Below are positions 8,924-17,176 of a stretch of 64,000 bases of DNA, piece after piece; within the stretch, counting starts at the first letter, position 1; the number at the start of each line of letters is the position of its first letter. The notes below the pieces were generated by a model that searched no databases, was not told the origin of the DNA, and saw only the letters and a program-made list of their open reading frames with translations. Location of the stretch: positions 178,472 to 242,471 of the forward strand of contig WGMS01000007.1 of assembly GCA_016124935.1 (NCBI GenBank), read 5' to 3'. Made by a program: the position numbers and the translations under genes. The stretch comes from a bacterium. Its GTDB lineage: Bacteria > Cyanobacteriota > Vampirovibrionia > Obscuribacterales > Obscuribacteraceae.

Positions 8924-9829
8924 TTAAGGTATCAAATCCGGTGTCAATCGATATAGATAGCGCACTGTGGCCGCGTCACTGTTGGAAATGGTGCCGTTTC
9001 CATAGAAGAGGCTCATCAAGTCGGCCGGATTACGACTGTGCCCTTCTATTCCCAGGCAGTGCCCCATCTCGTGAGCGGCTGCCGCTTTCATTTTTGCCGT
9101 GGACATGGGCTTGCCGTATTTGTCCGTAGCTCGCAAGATTACCACAACCGGTTTGAAATTGGCTCTTTTCCCCTGCTGAATCAACTTGTAAGAGAAGCTG
9201 CGTTTTGCCGTATAGCCTCGAATATCGTGAGAGAAAAGGGCAAGACCGAGACGATTGACGAAGTGATTTACCCAGAAAACGTGAATATCGGCTTCCATGG
9301 GATTGTCTGTGAACTCGAAAGAGAATATTCCCTCTTTTTCGAACCTTTTCCAGAGACCGATCCCTTCTATGGCTGCCTGGCGATGCTGGGGTAGATAGCC
9401 TTCGGTAAGTGGAAGATTCTCCAGTTGCCCGGGTTTTTCAAGGATGCTTGCGACCAGATCGGGCCACTTTGCTGTGTCCTGGGCATTGGCATAAGGAGCG
9501 CCCAGAGCCGGGTCCAGAACCGAATCAATCGCCTGACCGTTGGATACCCAGACTCTCAAGGGCATCTGCTCTTTCAGCCAGCGGATCACACCATGCCCAC
9601 TGCGAAATTCCGGATAGACTCCTGCCGGACCGGAAGGAGCGGCAGTTCTGTTGTGATTATGGGATTGAGGGCGATTGGTCGAGGGCAAGCCCCTGGTGGA
9701 AGGCAAATTAGTATAGCTAGAGCGAAACTGCGCCTCCGCTCCTGCGGGGTACAGCAAGGAGGATAGAAAGAGTGTGGCGATCAAGCCGGGGATGAATGAT
9801 CGGGATGATTTGAGTCTTGAAGCTCTCAT
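8924..9829 (-). CDS. secreted matrixin-like zinc metalloprotease
   Basis: Exported metzincin-type protease. A signal peptide (basic start, then LIATLFLSSLLYPAGAEA) precedes about 270 residues. The zinc site is HEMGHCLGIEGH, residues 253-264: HExxHxxG followed by a third His one residue later than in the textbook HExxHxxGxxH, as in the bacterial forms that read GxxGHS. The Met-turn is ADLMS. No propeptide cysteine switch is obvious. Substrates are unknown. The unknown membrane protein at 8422-8910 lies 13 bases downstream on the same strand. Confidence 0.84.
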   Translation of the reverse strand: MRASRLKSSRSFIPGLIATLFLSSLLYPAGAEAQFRSSYTNLPSTRGLPSTNRPQSHNHNRTAAPSGPAGVYPEFRSGHGVIRWLKEQMPLRVWVSNGQAIDSVLDPALGAPYANAQDTAKWPDLVASILEKPGQLENLPLTEGYLPQHRQAAIEGIGLWKRFEKEGIFSFEFTDNPMEADIHVFWVNHFVNRLGLALFSHDIRGYTAKRSFSYKLIQQGKRANFKPVVVILRATDKYGKPMSTAKMKAAAAHEMGHCLGIEGHSRNPADLMSLFYGNGTISNSDAATVRYLYRLTPDLIP

Positions 9830-10259
9830 TCGTCAATCCTGTTTCTGTCCTAGCTCTGTCCTGAAAGGTGATTGCTCTTTGTAAATAGATAATACCGTGA
9901 TATTTCGGACCTTGCCAGAATAATGTCAGGGGGGAGGAACATTTATTGTAAACAAGCGTCTTTTAATACTGTTCTGTGATTAGAGAGATTTTGCCGGGGT
10001 CTTCGCAACAATTGTTTCTCTCGAAAATGAACGAAAGGTTAATACCAGCGGGAATTTCCGGATAATCGGATACAAATATACATGCCCGCTGGGCACGCAT
10101 CGCAGCATCTCCAGACGAGAGGTACCAGGGATGGAACCTGTTGGGGCAGCACCAACGCTGCGGACATTTTACAGAAGATGGACGATTCGCAGATTCCCCG
10201 ACTCTTAGAGTTGGGGATTTTTGCCATTTCTAAACTCAGGGACACAGGTAAATTGATCA
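9830..10259 (+). ncRNA. structured leader or small RNA upstream of glmU
   Basis: No protein gene is credible in these 430 bases. The right half is unusually rich in inverted repeats: CCAGCGGG (10047-10054) can pair with CCCGCTGG (10083-10090), enclosing a small TCCG/CGGA hairpin; GGTACC/GGAACC and GCAGC/GCTGC hairpins follow; then comes a strong terminator hairpin at 10196-10222, only 38 bases before the glmU start. This fits either an attenuated 5' leader of glmU or a separate small RNA of about 180 bases. It matches no riboswitch class I know. Confidence 0.45.
10196..10222 (+). terminator. intrinsic terminator just upstream of glmU
   Basis: CCCCGACTC (10196-10204), loop TTA, GAGTTGGGG (10208-10216), then ATTTTT. 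The nine-pair stem includes one G-T pair. Its place before rather than after a gene is what makes it notable. Confidence 0.75.
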
Positions 10260-11693
10260 ATGACCAATTCTAAGCAACCTCTAAGAGCAGTGGTCCTGGC
10301 TGCCGGTCAGGGCACCAGGATGAAATCGGGAATGGCCAAAGTGCTTCATCGAGTTCTTGGCAAAACCATTCTTGACCGAGTGTTGGATGCGGTGCACGGA
10401 GCCGGCGTGGAGAAGGCTCATCTTGTTCTGGGCCATGGCAAAGATCAAATCGAAGCGCATCTGAAGTTGTCACCGCCGGAAGTATCGTGTGAAACTCACC
10501 TTCAAGAGCCTCAACTGGGCACCGGGCACGCGCTCATGCAAGTGGTCGACTCTTTGGCAGGGTCGGGTTTTTCCGGCAATCTTATTGTCACCGTGGGAGA
10601 TGCGCCTTTGTTAAGGGCTGAAACCCTCAGAGCTCTTGTGGAAACCCACGAAGAGGAAAATGCGCTGATAACGGTGCTGTCGACCATTGTCGATGATCCC
10701 AAGAGTTACGGTCGAGTGGTGCGTTCCGAAGACGGCAAAGTCAAAGCGATTGTAGAAGCAAAGGATGCAACCGAAGCGGAGAAGAGGATCTGTGAGGTCA
10801 ACTCCGCCATATATTGTTTTAAGTGGCCGGAAGCTGAAGCAGGTCTTCGACAACTCAAGAATGACAATGTCCAGAAAGAGTATTACTTGACAGATCTTAT
10901 CGGCTGGGCGGCAGCCGGTGCCGGCAATCTGTCCTGCGTGGTGGCTGAACACTGGTGGGAGGTGGCCGGCATAAACTCGCGCCTCGAACTGGCGGAAGTG
11001 ACCCGGCATCTTCGTGACCATACTGTAAGAAAACTGGCTCTCGAATCCGGGGTTACCGTAGTCGATCCTGAAAGTGTGTGGATTGCGCCCGAGGCCGAAA
11101 TTGGCAGAGATACGGTGGTGTATCCCGGATGCGAGATAACCGGACCGGTAAAAATCGGCTCTGAATGTCAGATCGGACCCGGCGCGACCATAAGAGGCCG
11201 AGTCGAGTTAGGAGACCGTTGTACTGTTCTGAATTCCGTGGTTCTGGATTCTATCCTTGGGGATGATTGTCGAGTCGGTCCTTTCGCCCATGTCAGGGAA
11301 GGTAATGATTTAGCCCAGGGTGTGCGGGTTGGAAATTTTGTCGAGCTCAAAAAGACCACTGTCGGGAAGAAGACCAATGTTTCGCACCTTAGCTATGTCG
11401 GGGATGCCGTATTGGGGTCCGGAGCCAATATTGGAGCCGGAACCATAACCGCGAACTATGACCATATAACCAAGCGTAAGTGTAATACCACTATTGGTGA
11501 TGGCGCCAGCACCGGCAGTAATTCGGTTCTGGTGGCACCGGTGACCGTAGGTGACGGTGCGGTGGTCGGCGCCGGCTCGGTGATCACCAAAGATGTGCCG
11601 GCGGGAGCGCTGGCTGTCAGTCGAGCCAAGCAGGTTCAAAAAGAAGGCTGGGCGGACAAACGCAAGAGCGAAAGTGCGCCGTCCATAAGTTAG
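10260..11693 (+). CDS. glmU: bifunctional UDP-N-acetylglucosamine pyrophosphorylase / glucosamine-1-phosphate acetyltransferase
   Basis: Makes UDP-GlcNAc for peptidoglycan and lipopolysaccharide in two steps: acetylation of glucosamine-1-phosphate by the C-terminal domain and uridylyl transfer by the N-terminal domain. The nucleotidyltransferase signature LAAGQGTRMKSGMAKVLH is at about residues 13-30. From about residue 250 the sequence becomes a left-handed beta-helix with hexapeptide repeats (GPGATI, GAGTITANY). The acetyltransferase section HVREGNDLAQGVRVGNFVELKK and SHLSYVGDAVLG matches GlmU. Length 477 is normal. The upstream hairpin at 10196-10222 suggests control by attenuation. Confidence 0.96.
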   Translation: MTNSKQPLRAVVLAAGQGTRMKSGMAKVLHRVLGKTILDRVLDAVHGAGVEKAHLVLGHGKDQIEAHLKLSPPEVSCETHLQEPQLGTGHALMQVVDSLAGSGFSGNLIVTVGDAPLLRAETLRALVETHEEENALITVLSTIVDDPKSYGRVVRSEDGKVKAIVEAKDATEAEKRICEVNSAIYCFKWPEAEAGLRQLKNDNVQKEYYLTDLIGWAAAGAGNLSCVVAEHWWEVAGINSRLELAEVTRHLRDHTVRKLALESGVTVVDPESVWIAPEAEIGRDTVVYPGCEITGPVKIGSECQIGPGATIRGRVELGDRCTVLNSVVLDSILGDDCRVGPFAHVREGNDLAQGVRVGNFVELKKTTVGKKTNVSHLSYVGDAVLGSGANIGAGTITANYDHITKRKCNTTIGDGASTGSNSVLVAPVTVGDGAVVGAGSVITKDVPAGALAVSRAKQVQKEGWADKRKSESAPSIS

Positions 11694-11699
11694 AGCTGG

Positions 11700-12011
11700 T
11701 CAGGAATCCAGTTTTTCAGATTCCGGAATATTGTCTGTTTCCAGATCCGCTACATAGGCAAGGCGTCTTCGTTCTGCCTCGGCAAAGGATGAAGACTCTA
11801 TGGTTATGAATTTGACCAGATTGAGCGGCACCAGATGCTTGGAGTATTCGTATTTATAACCGGACTCTGCTTCTCCGTAGGATTCCATTTCGACATAGTC
11901 GTGACCGACTCTGATAACCCTGCCGGTCAGGGTGGTTCCGTCGGCGAAGTGGAGTTTTACCCAGGAACGGGTGTCGCAAAGGCTTTCCAGTCGCAATTTT
12001 AAATTGAGCAT
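11700..12011 (-). CDS. small protein with Sm-like beta fold
   Basis: 103 residues. The core WVKLHFADGTTLTGRVIRVG followed by HDYVEMES resembles the first strands of Sm/LSm-type small beta barrels (strand, DG turn, GxVxxVGxDYVEL). The C-terminal 35 residues are acidic and helical. Sm-like folds often bind RNA, but this protein is not Hfq, and the assignment rests on pattern only. It is convergent with glmU (6-base gap) and has an ATG start. Confidence 0.68.
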   Translation of the reverse strand: MLNLKLRLESLCDTRSWVKLHFADGTTLTGRVIRVGHDYVEMESYGEAESGYKYEYSKHLVPLNLVKFITIESSSFAEAERRRLAYVADLETDNIPESEKLDS

Positions 12012-12336
12012 GATTCTTCTGAGTGGTCTGAATGATATGACTGATTTATAAGAAGCTGATCTTCTTCAATATTAACACTACTTCAGTGAGGGTGACGGAT
12101 AATTGGAGCCGGAAGCTGAAATCGGCTTCAGGAGAAAGATATAGAGTGGCGCATATTCTTTATGCAGAGCAGAAACCGATCTTAAAGTTTAGGTTGGCTC
12201 TGATTGCTCAGCTGTTCTTTGATTCGTTTCTCTGAAGAGGTTTTTACAGGGTAGTCAAGTATTGTCCTTTCCCCTGCCGCGACTAAACTGGATGGTGGTA
12301 CCGGTGGTTACATGAACAAGAACTAGAGACGAGGGT
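12012..12336. other. intergenic region with a possible promoter
   Basis: I see no gene in these 325 bases. TTGTCC (12262-12267) and TAAACT (12284-12289) with a 16-base spacer could be the promoter of the small gene that follows. No other structure stands out. Confidence 0.4.
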
Positions 12337-12339
12337 TTG

Positions 12340-12528
12340 ATGTCAAACGATAGTATTTTGGGTTCGTTGAAACAGCGTATAGAAGATTTGAAAGATCAAG
12401 AAGAGAGCTATTGGGCGGATGAGTTCTATTCTTTCGAGGCTCTCACCAATCCGGAATACAGGCAAGTACTGGAGAAGTCCTTCAACCTGGATCCACTGGG
12501 TCCTCTGCCGGAGCGCCAAGTAGATTAA
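12340..12528 (+). CDS. small acidic protein of unknown function
   Basis: 62 residues, acidic and predicted helical (LKQRIEDLKDQEESYWADEF). I do not recognise it. I use the ATG at 12340 rather than the track TTG at 12337; GAGGG ends four bases upstream, which is close but usable. The last 47 bases overlap the 3' end of coaX on the opposite strand, unusual for two real convergent genes, so this call is moderate. Confidence 0.5.
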   Translation: MSNDSILGSLKQRIEDLKDQEESYWADEFYSFEALTNPEYRQVLEKSFNLDPLGPLPERQVD

Positions 12529-13258
12529 TCCCTTTTAGAGTCAGGTCTTCGTCGATAATCGACACATTGTCTATATGTTTTGCGATCAGACCGGCAAGAC
12601 CGCCTGTCGCTACTGTTTTTATGGGCAGATCGAGATATTGTCGGCAAGTATGCAACCATCTCTCCACCATTCCGAGATGACCGATTATGGTGCCGTTAAG
12701 GATGGCCTGGTCTGTGGTCAGAGCAAGAGGGCTCAGGGCGGCAGAATCGAACTCTTCGTCGAAATCGAGGATGGGGAGTTGTTCCAGGGTGCTGTTTACC
12801 GAGCTAAGCGTGTTTTTCAGGCCAAGGGTGATCATGCCACCGAGAAAAGCGCCATCCGGTCCGACCACCGACAGAGTGGTGGCGGTGCCGAAATCGAGCA
12901 CCACTAGAGCCAGGCTTTTCTCTCCATGCAGTTTATGCGCAGCCACCAGATTGGCAAGTCTGTCGGTGCCCATGGTCGGATAGGTGTTGCCGATTATAGA
13001 TTGGCTGTCCAGGCGGATTATCGAGTGGTTGATTTTACTTCTTCCCAGAAGTTCTAACAATCGTCCGGTAGTTGAAGGCACCACCGAGCTGATTATCACC
13101 TCCAGTCCGCCATTTTTTTGTTTTTGCAAATCGTCGATTTTTTGGAAGGCACCATCCACGCTGCTGAGCGGGTGGTACCATTTTTCCAGCAGTTCCAGGT
13201 CACGAAAATAACCGGTGGCAATTCTCGAATTTCCCAGGTCTACAGCCAGTCTTTCCAA
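12482..13258 (-). CDS. coaX: type III pantothenate kinase CoaX
   Basis: ATP-dependent phosphorylation of pantothenate, the first step of coenzyme A synthesis; cytosolic. ASKHA-fold motifs are LAVDLGNSRIATG at the N-terminus, GTDRLANLVAAH in the middle and VLDFGTATTLSVV. The track ORF is 48 residues too long at the start. The real start is a TTG at 13258 with AAGGAGAA five bases upstream, giving 258 residues, a normal length. It begins 17 bases after the amidase stop and is likely cotranscribed with it. Confidence 0.93.
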   Translation of the reverse strand: MERLAVDLGNSRIATGYFRDLELLEKWYHPLSSVDGAFQKIDDLQKQKNGGLEVIISSVVPSTTGRLLELLGRSKINHSIIRLDSQSIIGNTYPTMGTDRLANLVAAHKLHGEKSLALVVLDFGTATTLSVVGPDGAFLGGMITLGLKNTLSSVNSTLEQLPILDFDEEFDSAALSPLALTTDQAILNGTIIGHLGMVERWLHTCRQYLDLPIKTVATGGLAGLIAKHIDNVSIIDEDLTLKGINLLGAPAEDPVDPG

Positions 13259-13275
13259 AACAATTCTCCTTCCTA

Positions 13276-15219
13276 TTATCCGGCTGGACCAAGCAGATAA
13301 TTGGACAGACCCTCTAATATGGCTTTTGCGGCTTTCTCCTGGACACTGTCTTGAATGAGCTGAGCGTATTCTTCCGGATTGATCATAAAGCCCACTTCGC
13401 ACAAAATCGCCAGCATCTGGGTCGGACGTGTCAGAGCCAGATTCTGGTAGCGAGAGCCTATATTGGGAAATCTGAGACCGGCAACCAGGGCGTCGTTGAC
13501 CGAGCGAGAAAGCTCCGAGGCTTGCTTATTATAGAAATAAACCGAGGTGCCGTGCTCTTTCCAGGGGTCCCTGCCATCGGGCAGAGAGTTGTTGTGGACC
13601 GATACGAGAATATCCGCATTGTGGGAGCGAGCCAGATCCACCCGTTCGTGGAGACCGAGGGTGCGGTCGTCCGTCCGGGTGATGAAAACCTGGGCGCCTG
13701 CCTTTTCTAGCAGGGCTTTCAATTTGAGAGAAATCGCCAGGTTGACTTCAGCTTCTCTTATGCCCGAGCAGCCCATGGCGCCGGGCTCTTTGCCGCCATG
13801 TCCCGGATCTACGCAGATCTTCAGACCGGCAAGACTTCGGCCTGTTCCGGTTAGAACAGGAGGGTCTTTTATATGAAGAAGAAGGCGGTTTTGATCGTAG
13901 GAGACTGTGTGACCCCACTGTCTTCGCCCTTTCAAATTGATATTCAGCTCATAGACATCGTCTTCCACCTGTTTCCAATCTACGCTCTCGACAAGACCAT
14001 CTCGAGGGGAATTATTGGTGTTGGTACCCTCGCCTTCGAAGGCTTGCCTGTATTGTTGCGAGACCCAATCGGTGTCAGCTACCGCGCCATAGAGGCGCAG
14101 AGTCAGTTTGTTGGGCTTGCCGACTGTATGCATGACTTCGTAGGGCAGTGGTTGCTCGAGTGGTATCACTATCGCGTCACCATATACGCTGCGACTGAGG
14201 TTGACTGTTTTTACGTGGCTACTCGGCACCGGACCCGATACCGCTGGAGCCCCTTCTTCAAAAGCCAGTTCTCTATTTTTGATCCAGACATGTTTGTTCT
14301 TGCCATAAAGACAGCGAAAGTTGTCGCCCTGCCAGCCATCGACCAACAGTCGCACACCTCTCTCCAGAGGGGTGAGGCGGGCGGCATCGGGAGAGACTCG
14401 AACCACTGCGTCCCTTACTGTGGTCTGGGCTAAGATAGGCTGACGGACTAAAGAAACCTCGGCATTGCTTTTTACCTTCAGTACGCGACTATCCTTCTTG
14501 AGCACGAAGACCGGTTTTATCTTGTCGAAATTGTCAGTGGGTTGGATCTTATAGAATCCCACATAGAGATCCGGAGCGCTGCCAGGAAGGTTCTGGAAGA
14601 CTTTGCCGTAGGCGACAGCCTGACCCCAGTTCACCTGGGGAGTCGGCTTGCTTTTTTTAGATCGGGTGCTTCTTACAAGGTTTGCCGGGCTTAAGTTAAT
14701 CACTCGGTTTTTGAGAAGCACAGAGACATTGCCGCCGGGGGTGGCTTTCGCTTTTAGTATGAGCAGATCGCCCGGGGTTAGACCCATGGACTGGGTCGGC
14801 GCCAGAGGAAGCAACTTCCATTCTTTTTCCGTTATGGAGTTCGGTATCTGAGGGCGGTTTATCTCGATGGCGCCCAGGGGATTTTTGCCCGCTCCATCGG
14901 TGAGAGCGAAATTGTTCTTGCCTCGATTTAGTTTGATTACATGGGCGAAGAAACCCTCTTTGCTCATTTTCACCGGCTGATCATTTATCTTTAATCCGGA
15001 TTGAGGTGAGCTCTTTCCTATTATGAAGCTGGCTGAAGAGTTTATTGTGACTTTCTCATTTCTGGGATAGGCCAGATAGAGACCATCACTTTGAGCCAGT
15101 GCCGCATATGGTGCGTTAAGCGTAGAAATGGTTATTGCTGCAGCGAAGACCGGCAATATCCGGTTAAGAACCGGTCTTGCCATTGGTTTTTTGAGGAGCT
15201 TCTTTCTTATCGGTTTCAT
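13276..15219 (-). CDS. secreted N-acetylmuramoyl-L-alanine amidase (Amidase_3/AmiC type)
   Basis: Zinc amidase that cuts the bond between MurNAc and L-Ala in peptidoglycan, acting outside the inner membrane. A basic N-terminus and hydrophobic stretch ending in ALAQ form the signal peptide. A long beta-rich middle (about 60-450) includes an SH3-like segment around RDAVVRVSPDAARLTPLERG. The catalytic domain (about 466-640) holds DPGHGGKEPGA, REAEVNLAISLK, SVHNNS and CEVGFMIN, with the expected His, Glu, His, Glu residues. The 5' end overlaps the DUF547 gene by 56 bases; an in-frame ATG 36 bases in is an alternative start. Confidence 0.93.
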   Translation of the reverse strand: MKPIRKKLLKKPMARPVLNRILPVFAAAITISTLNAPYAALAQSDGLYLAYPRNEKVTINSSASFIIGKSSPQSGLKINDQPVKMSKEGFFAHVIKLNRGKNNFALTDGAGKNPLGAIEINRPQIPNSITEKEWKLLPLAPTQSMGLTPGDLLILKAKATPGGNVSVLLKNRVINLSPANLVRSTRSKKSKPTPQVNWGQAVAYGKVFQNLPGSAPDLYVGFYKIQPTDNFDKIKPVFVLKKDSRVLKVKSNAEVSLVRQPILAQTTVRDAVVRVSPDAARLTPLERGVRLLVDGWQGDNFRCLYGKNKHVWIKNRELAFEEGAPAVSGPVPSSHVKTVNLSRSVYGDAIVIPLEQPLPYEVMHTVGKPNKLTLRLYGAVADTDWVSQQYRQAFEGEGTNTNNSPRDGLVESVDWKQVEDDVYELNINLKGRRQWGHTVSYDQNRLLLHIKDPPVLTGTGRSLAGLKICVDPGHGGKEPGAMGCSGIREAEVNLAISLKLKALLEKAGAQVFITRTDDRTLGLHERVDLARSHNADILVSVHNNSLPDGRDPWKEHGTSVYFYNKQASELSRSVNDALVAGLRFPNIGSRYQNLALTRPTQMLAILCEVGFMINPEEYAQLIQDSVQEKAAKAILEGLSNYLLGPAG

Positions 15220-16072
15220 GGTTCGGGGTCTTTGACGTGATCCCTTTTAAATATTCCAGCGAGTTCAGTCTGTGGTCTATTTTAGAAAAGTAGGTCTTGG
15301 TCAACATAATATCCGTTAAATCTGGACATTGTTCCTTGGTTAGATAAAGAGTACACATCGAAAAAGGATCCTGATCTATCTGGGCGAACTTTCTTGCATA
15401 ACGCTTCATCAGGTTGGAGATCAAAAAAGCTCCTGTCGAGCGGTTGAAATAGACGTTCTTTTCGTTGGTGATATAGCGATAAGCGGCCACTTTAGCGTCA
15501 TTTTCGAGATTAGCAGGCAGAATGGCCTGTTCTGTGAGCGGAGGATAGGCAAGACTGCCTCCGCAAATCAGGAATACTGTTTCTGCCGGAATCGCTCTGT
15601 TCATTATGACCGGCATCAGTTTGTTGCCATAGAGTTTCTGGATGGATAAGGATTCACCGCCTACGACAAACCTTCTCGAGGCACGGTCGAGCCCTATATC
15701 TTGCAGGGTTTTAACAGGATAACGGTCAGTTATAACCTTTATTGTCAACAGGTTATGGGCGTTGAGCCAATAGCAGACCTGGCTTTCTAAATTGAGGTTT
15801 GAAGGAGAGGTGGATGCCAGCTCATTCAGGCTTTTCTCCAGAAGGTCCGATTTTTTCAAACCTCTATAATCCACCAGTCCGTCTTTGACAAACTCTTTGA
15901 GCAGCTTGTCGTAGCTCTTAAAAGAGTATTCCCGCGGACTTTCGATCCGGGTGAAGAGGGCCACCGTGACAGCCGGCAGGTTGCGGATCATATAAACCCC
16001 GATAAAAATAAGACCCGCCAGGAAGATGAACAGGGGCGCGAATTTTACCAGGGATAAGGTACTTTTGAACAT
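15164..16072 (-). CDS. DUF547-family membrane-anchored protein
   Basis: 302 residues. One N-terminal membrane segment (FAPLFIFLAGLIFIGVYMI) precedes a DUF547 domain, recognised by YDKLLKEFVKDGLVDYRGL, the cysteine/asparagine block CYWLNAHNLLTIKVI and a later VYFNRSTGAFLISNLMKRY. The family has a transglutaminase/papain-like arrangement, but its activity is not established. Overlap with the amidase start makes translational coupling likely and places it in a cell-wall operon (DUF547, amidase, coaX). Confidence 0.86.
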   Translation of the reverse strand: MFKSTLSLVKFAPLFIFLAGLIFIGVYMIRNLPAVTVALFTRIESPREYSFKSYDKLLKEFVKDGLVDYRGLKKSDLLEKSLNELASTSPSNLNLESQVCYWLNAHNLLTIKVITDRYPVKTLQDIGLDRASRRFVVGGESLSIQKLYGNKLMPVIMNRAIPAETVFLICGGSLAYPPLTEQAILPANLENDAKVAAYRYITNEKNVYFNRSTGAFLISNLMKRYARKFAQIDQDPFSMCTLYLTKEQCPDLTDIMLTKTYFSKIDHRLNSLEYLKGITSKTPNHETDKKEAPQKTNGKTGS

Positions 16073-16152
16073 GCCGAATTCGAGAAGTTGTTGTCACTCC
16101 GACTCTAATTCTATATCTTTGTGGAGATCCTTGCTTGAGGCTCTTTCGAACC

Positions 16153-16944
16153 ATGGTTGTCAGGGTTCTGCAGTTTACCGATACCCATCTATTCGCCACC
16201 GTCAAAGCAAGGATGAAAGGCGTGGATACCAGTGCCTGTCTTGCGGCGGTGCTCGAACATGCCTTCTCCAATCACCAGGCCGACATTGTCGTCTTGACCG
16301 GCGATCTCTCCCAGGACGAATCTAAAGAGTCCTATATCAACCTGGCCGACATGATCTCTGGTTGTCATCGAGAGATTCACTGGCTGCCGGGTAACCACGA
16401 TTGCAAGCCCTTGATGAAAGAGGTGTTTAGCGCTTATCCTGCCTTTAAGGCGGAGCGATCCAGGCAAATTGGTTCCTGGCGCTTTCTTTTCCTCGATTCG
16501 GCGGTGGAAGGCCGAGTCGAGGGCGAGCTTTCGGCTTCGGAGCTAGAGAGAACGCGGGCCTGGTTGATAGAGAATTCGGGCGATTGCCACCGGGCGATTT
16601 TTTTGCATCACAACCCTGTGACCATGGACAGGCGCAGAGAGGATAGGATGATGCTCAGGAATAGCGAGGTGTTCGAAGCCCTGCTTGCCGAAAATGGCGG
16701 GGTGGAGGCTGTCATCTTCGGGCATGTCCATCAGGACTGTGTGCAGGGGCGGGGTAGGACGCTATATATCGCCAGTCCTTCCACCTGTGTACAGTTTCGA
16801 CCGACCGCCACCGGTCTTACTATAGACAGGAAGGCTCCGGGCTATCGCTATATCGAATTTGCCGGGGATGGCGCCGTCAAGACCGAGACCTTTCGCGTCG
16901 ACTCCCTTCCGGAGGGGCTCAGGCTGATCGAAGGCGATTTGTAG
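16153..16944 (+). CDS. CpdA-like calcineurin-type phosphodiesterase
   Basis: Soluble class III phosphodiesterase of about 263 residues. Motifs: FTDTHLFA, LTGDLSQDE, LPGNHD, FLHHNPV and FGHVHQD, matching the CpdA/GpdQ group, which includes 3',5'-cAMP phosphodiesterases. The substrate cannot be fixed from sequence. I prefer the ATG at 16153 (MVVRVLQFTDTH) over the TTG at 16135 because the fold normally starts a few residues before the first metal motif. The gene is divergent from the DUF547 gene. Confidence 0.85.
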   Translation: MVVRVLQFTDTHLFATVKARMKGVDTSACLAAVLEHAFSNHQADIVVLTGDLSQDESKESYINLADMISGCHREIHWLPGNHDCKPLMKEVFSAYPAFKAERSRQIGSWRFLFLDSAVEGRVEGELSASELERTRAWLIENSGDCHRAIFLHHNPVTMDRRREDRMMLRNSEVFEALLAENGGVEAVIFGHVHQDCVQGRGRTLYIASPSTCVQFRPTATGLTIDRKAPGYRYIEFAGDGAVKTETFRVDSLPEGLRLIEGDL

Positions 16945-16964
16945 AAGGCTTTGTTTTATAAAAG

Positions 16965-17040
16965 TGGTGGAGCGTGGGGGATTCGAACCCCCGACCTCTT
17001 CAATGCCATTGAAGCGCGCTACCAACTGCGCTAACGCCCC
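16965..17040 (-). tRNA. tRNA-Ala (anticodon GGC)
   Basis: On the minus strand, acceptor GGGGCGT pairs with ACGCTCC and includes the G3-U70 wobble pair that marks alanine tRNAs. The anticodon loop ATGGCAT between CTTCA and TGAAG gives GGC. The T loop is TTCGAAT. CCA is encoded (16965-16967). Confidence 0.97.
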
Positions 17041-17050
17041 GCAAGGTCAA

Positions 17051-17080
17051 TTTATACCAGAAATGATCTCGATAAGACAA
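17051..17080 (-). promoter_or_regulatory. sigma-70 promoter of tRNA-Ala
   Basis: On the minus strand, TTGTCT, an 18-base spacer, then TATAAA preceded by TGG (an extended -10). The -10 lies 10 bases before the tRNA 5' end. Confidence 0.7.
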
Positions 17081-17176
17081 AAGGATTTCTTAAAAAATGA
17101 ACTTTAATTGCTGGTGCTTTGCAAGGTTTTGGCGTCGGCGGTATTAAATATGGTGGCATGCCATGGCGCCGGCAAG

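Noticed and set aside
10040-10060. AATACCAGCG resembles the 3' half of the TPP riboswitch
   Set aside because: The CTGAGA element and the matching 5' stem are absent, and the following gene is glmU, not a thiamine gene.
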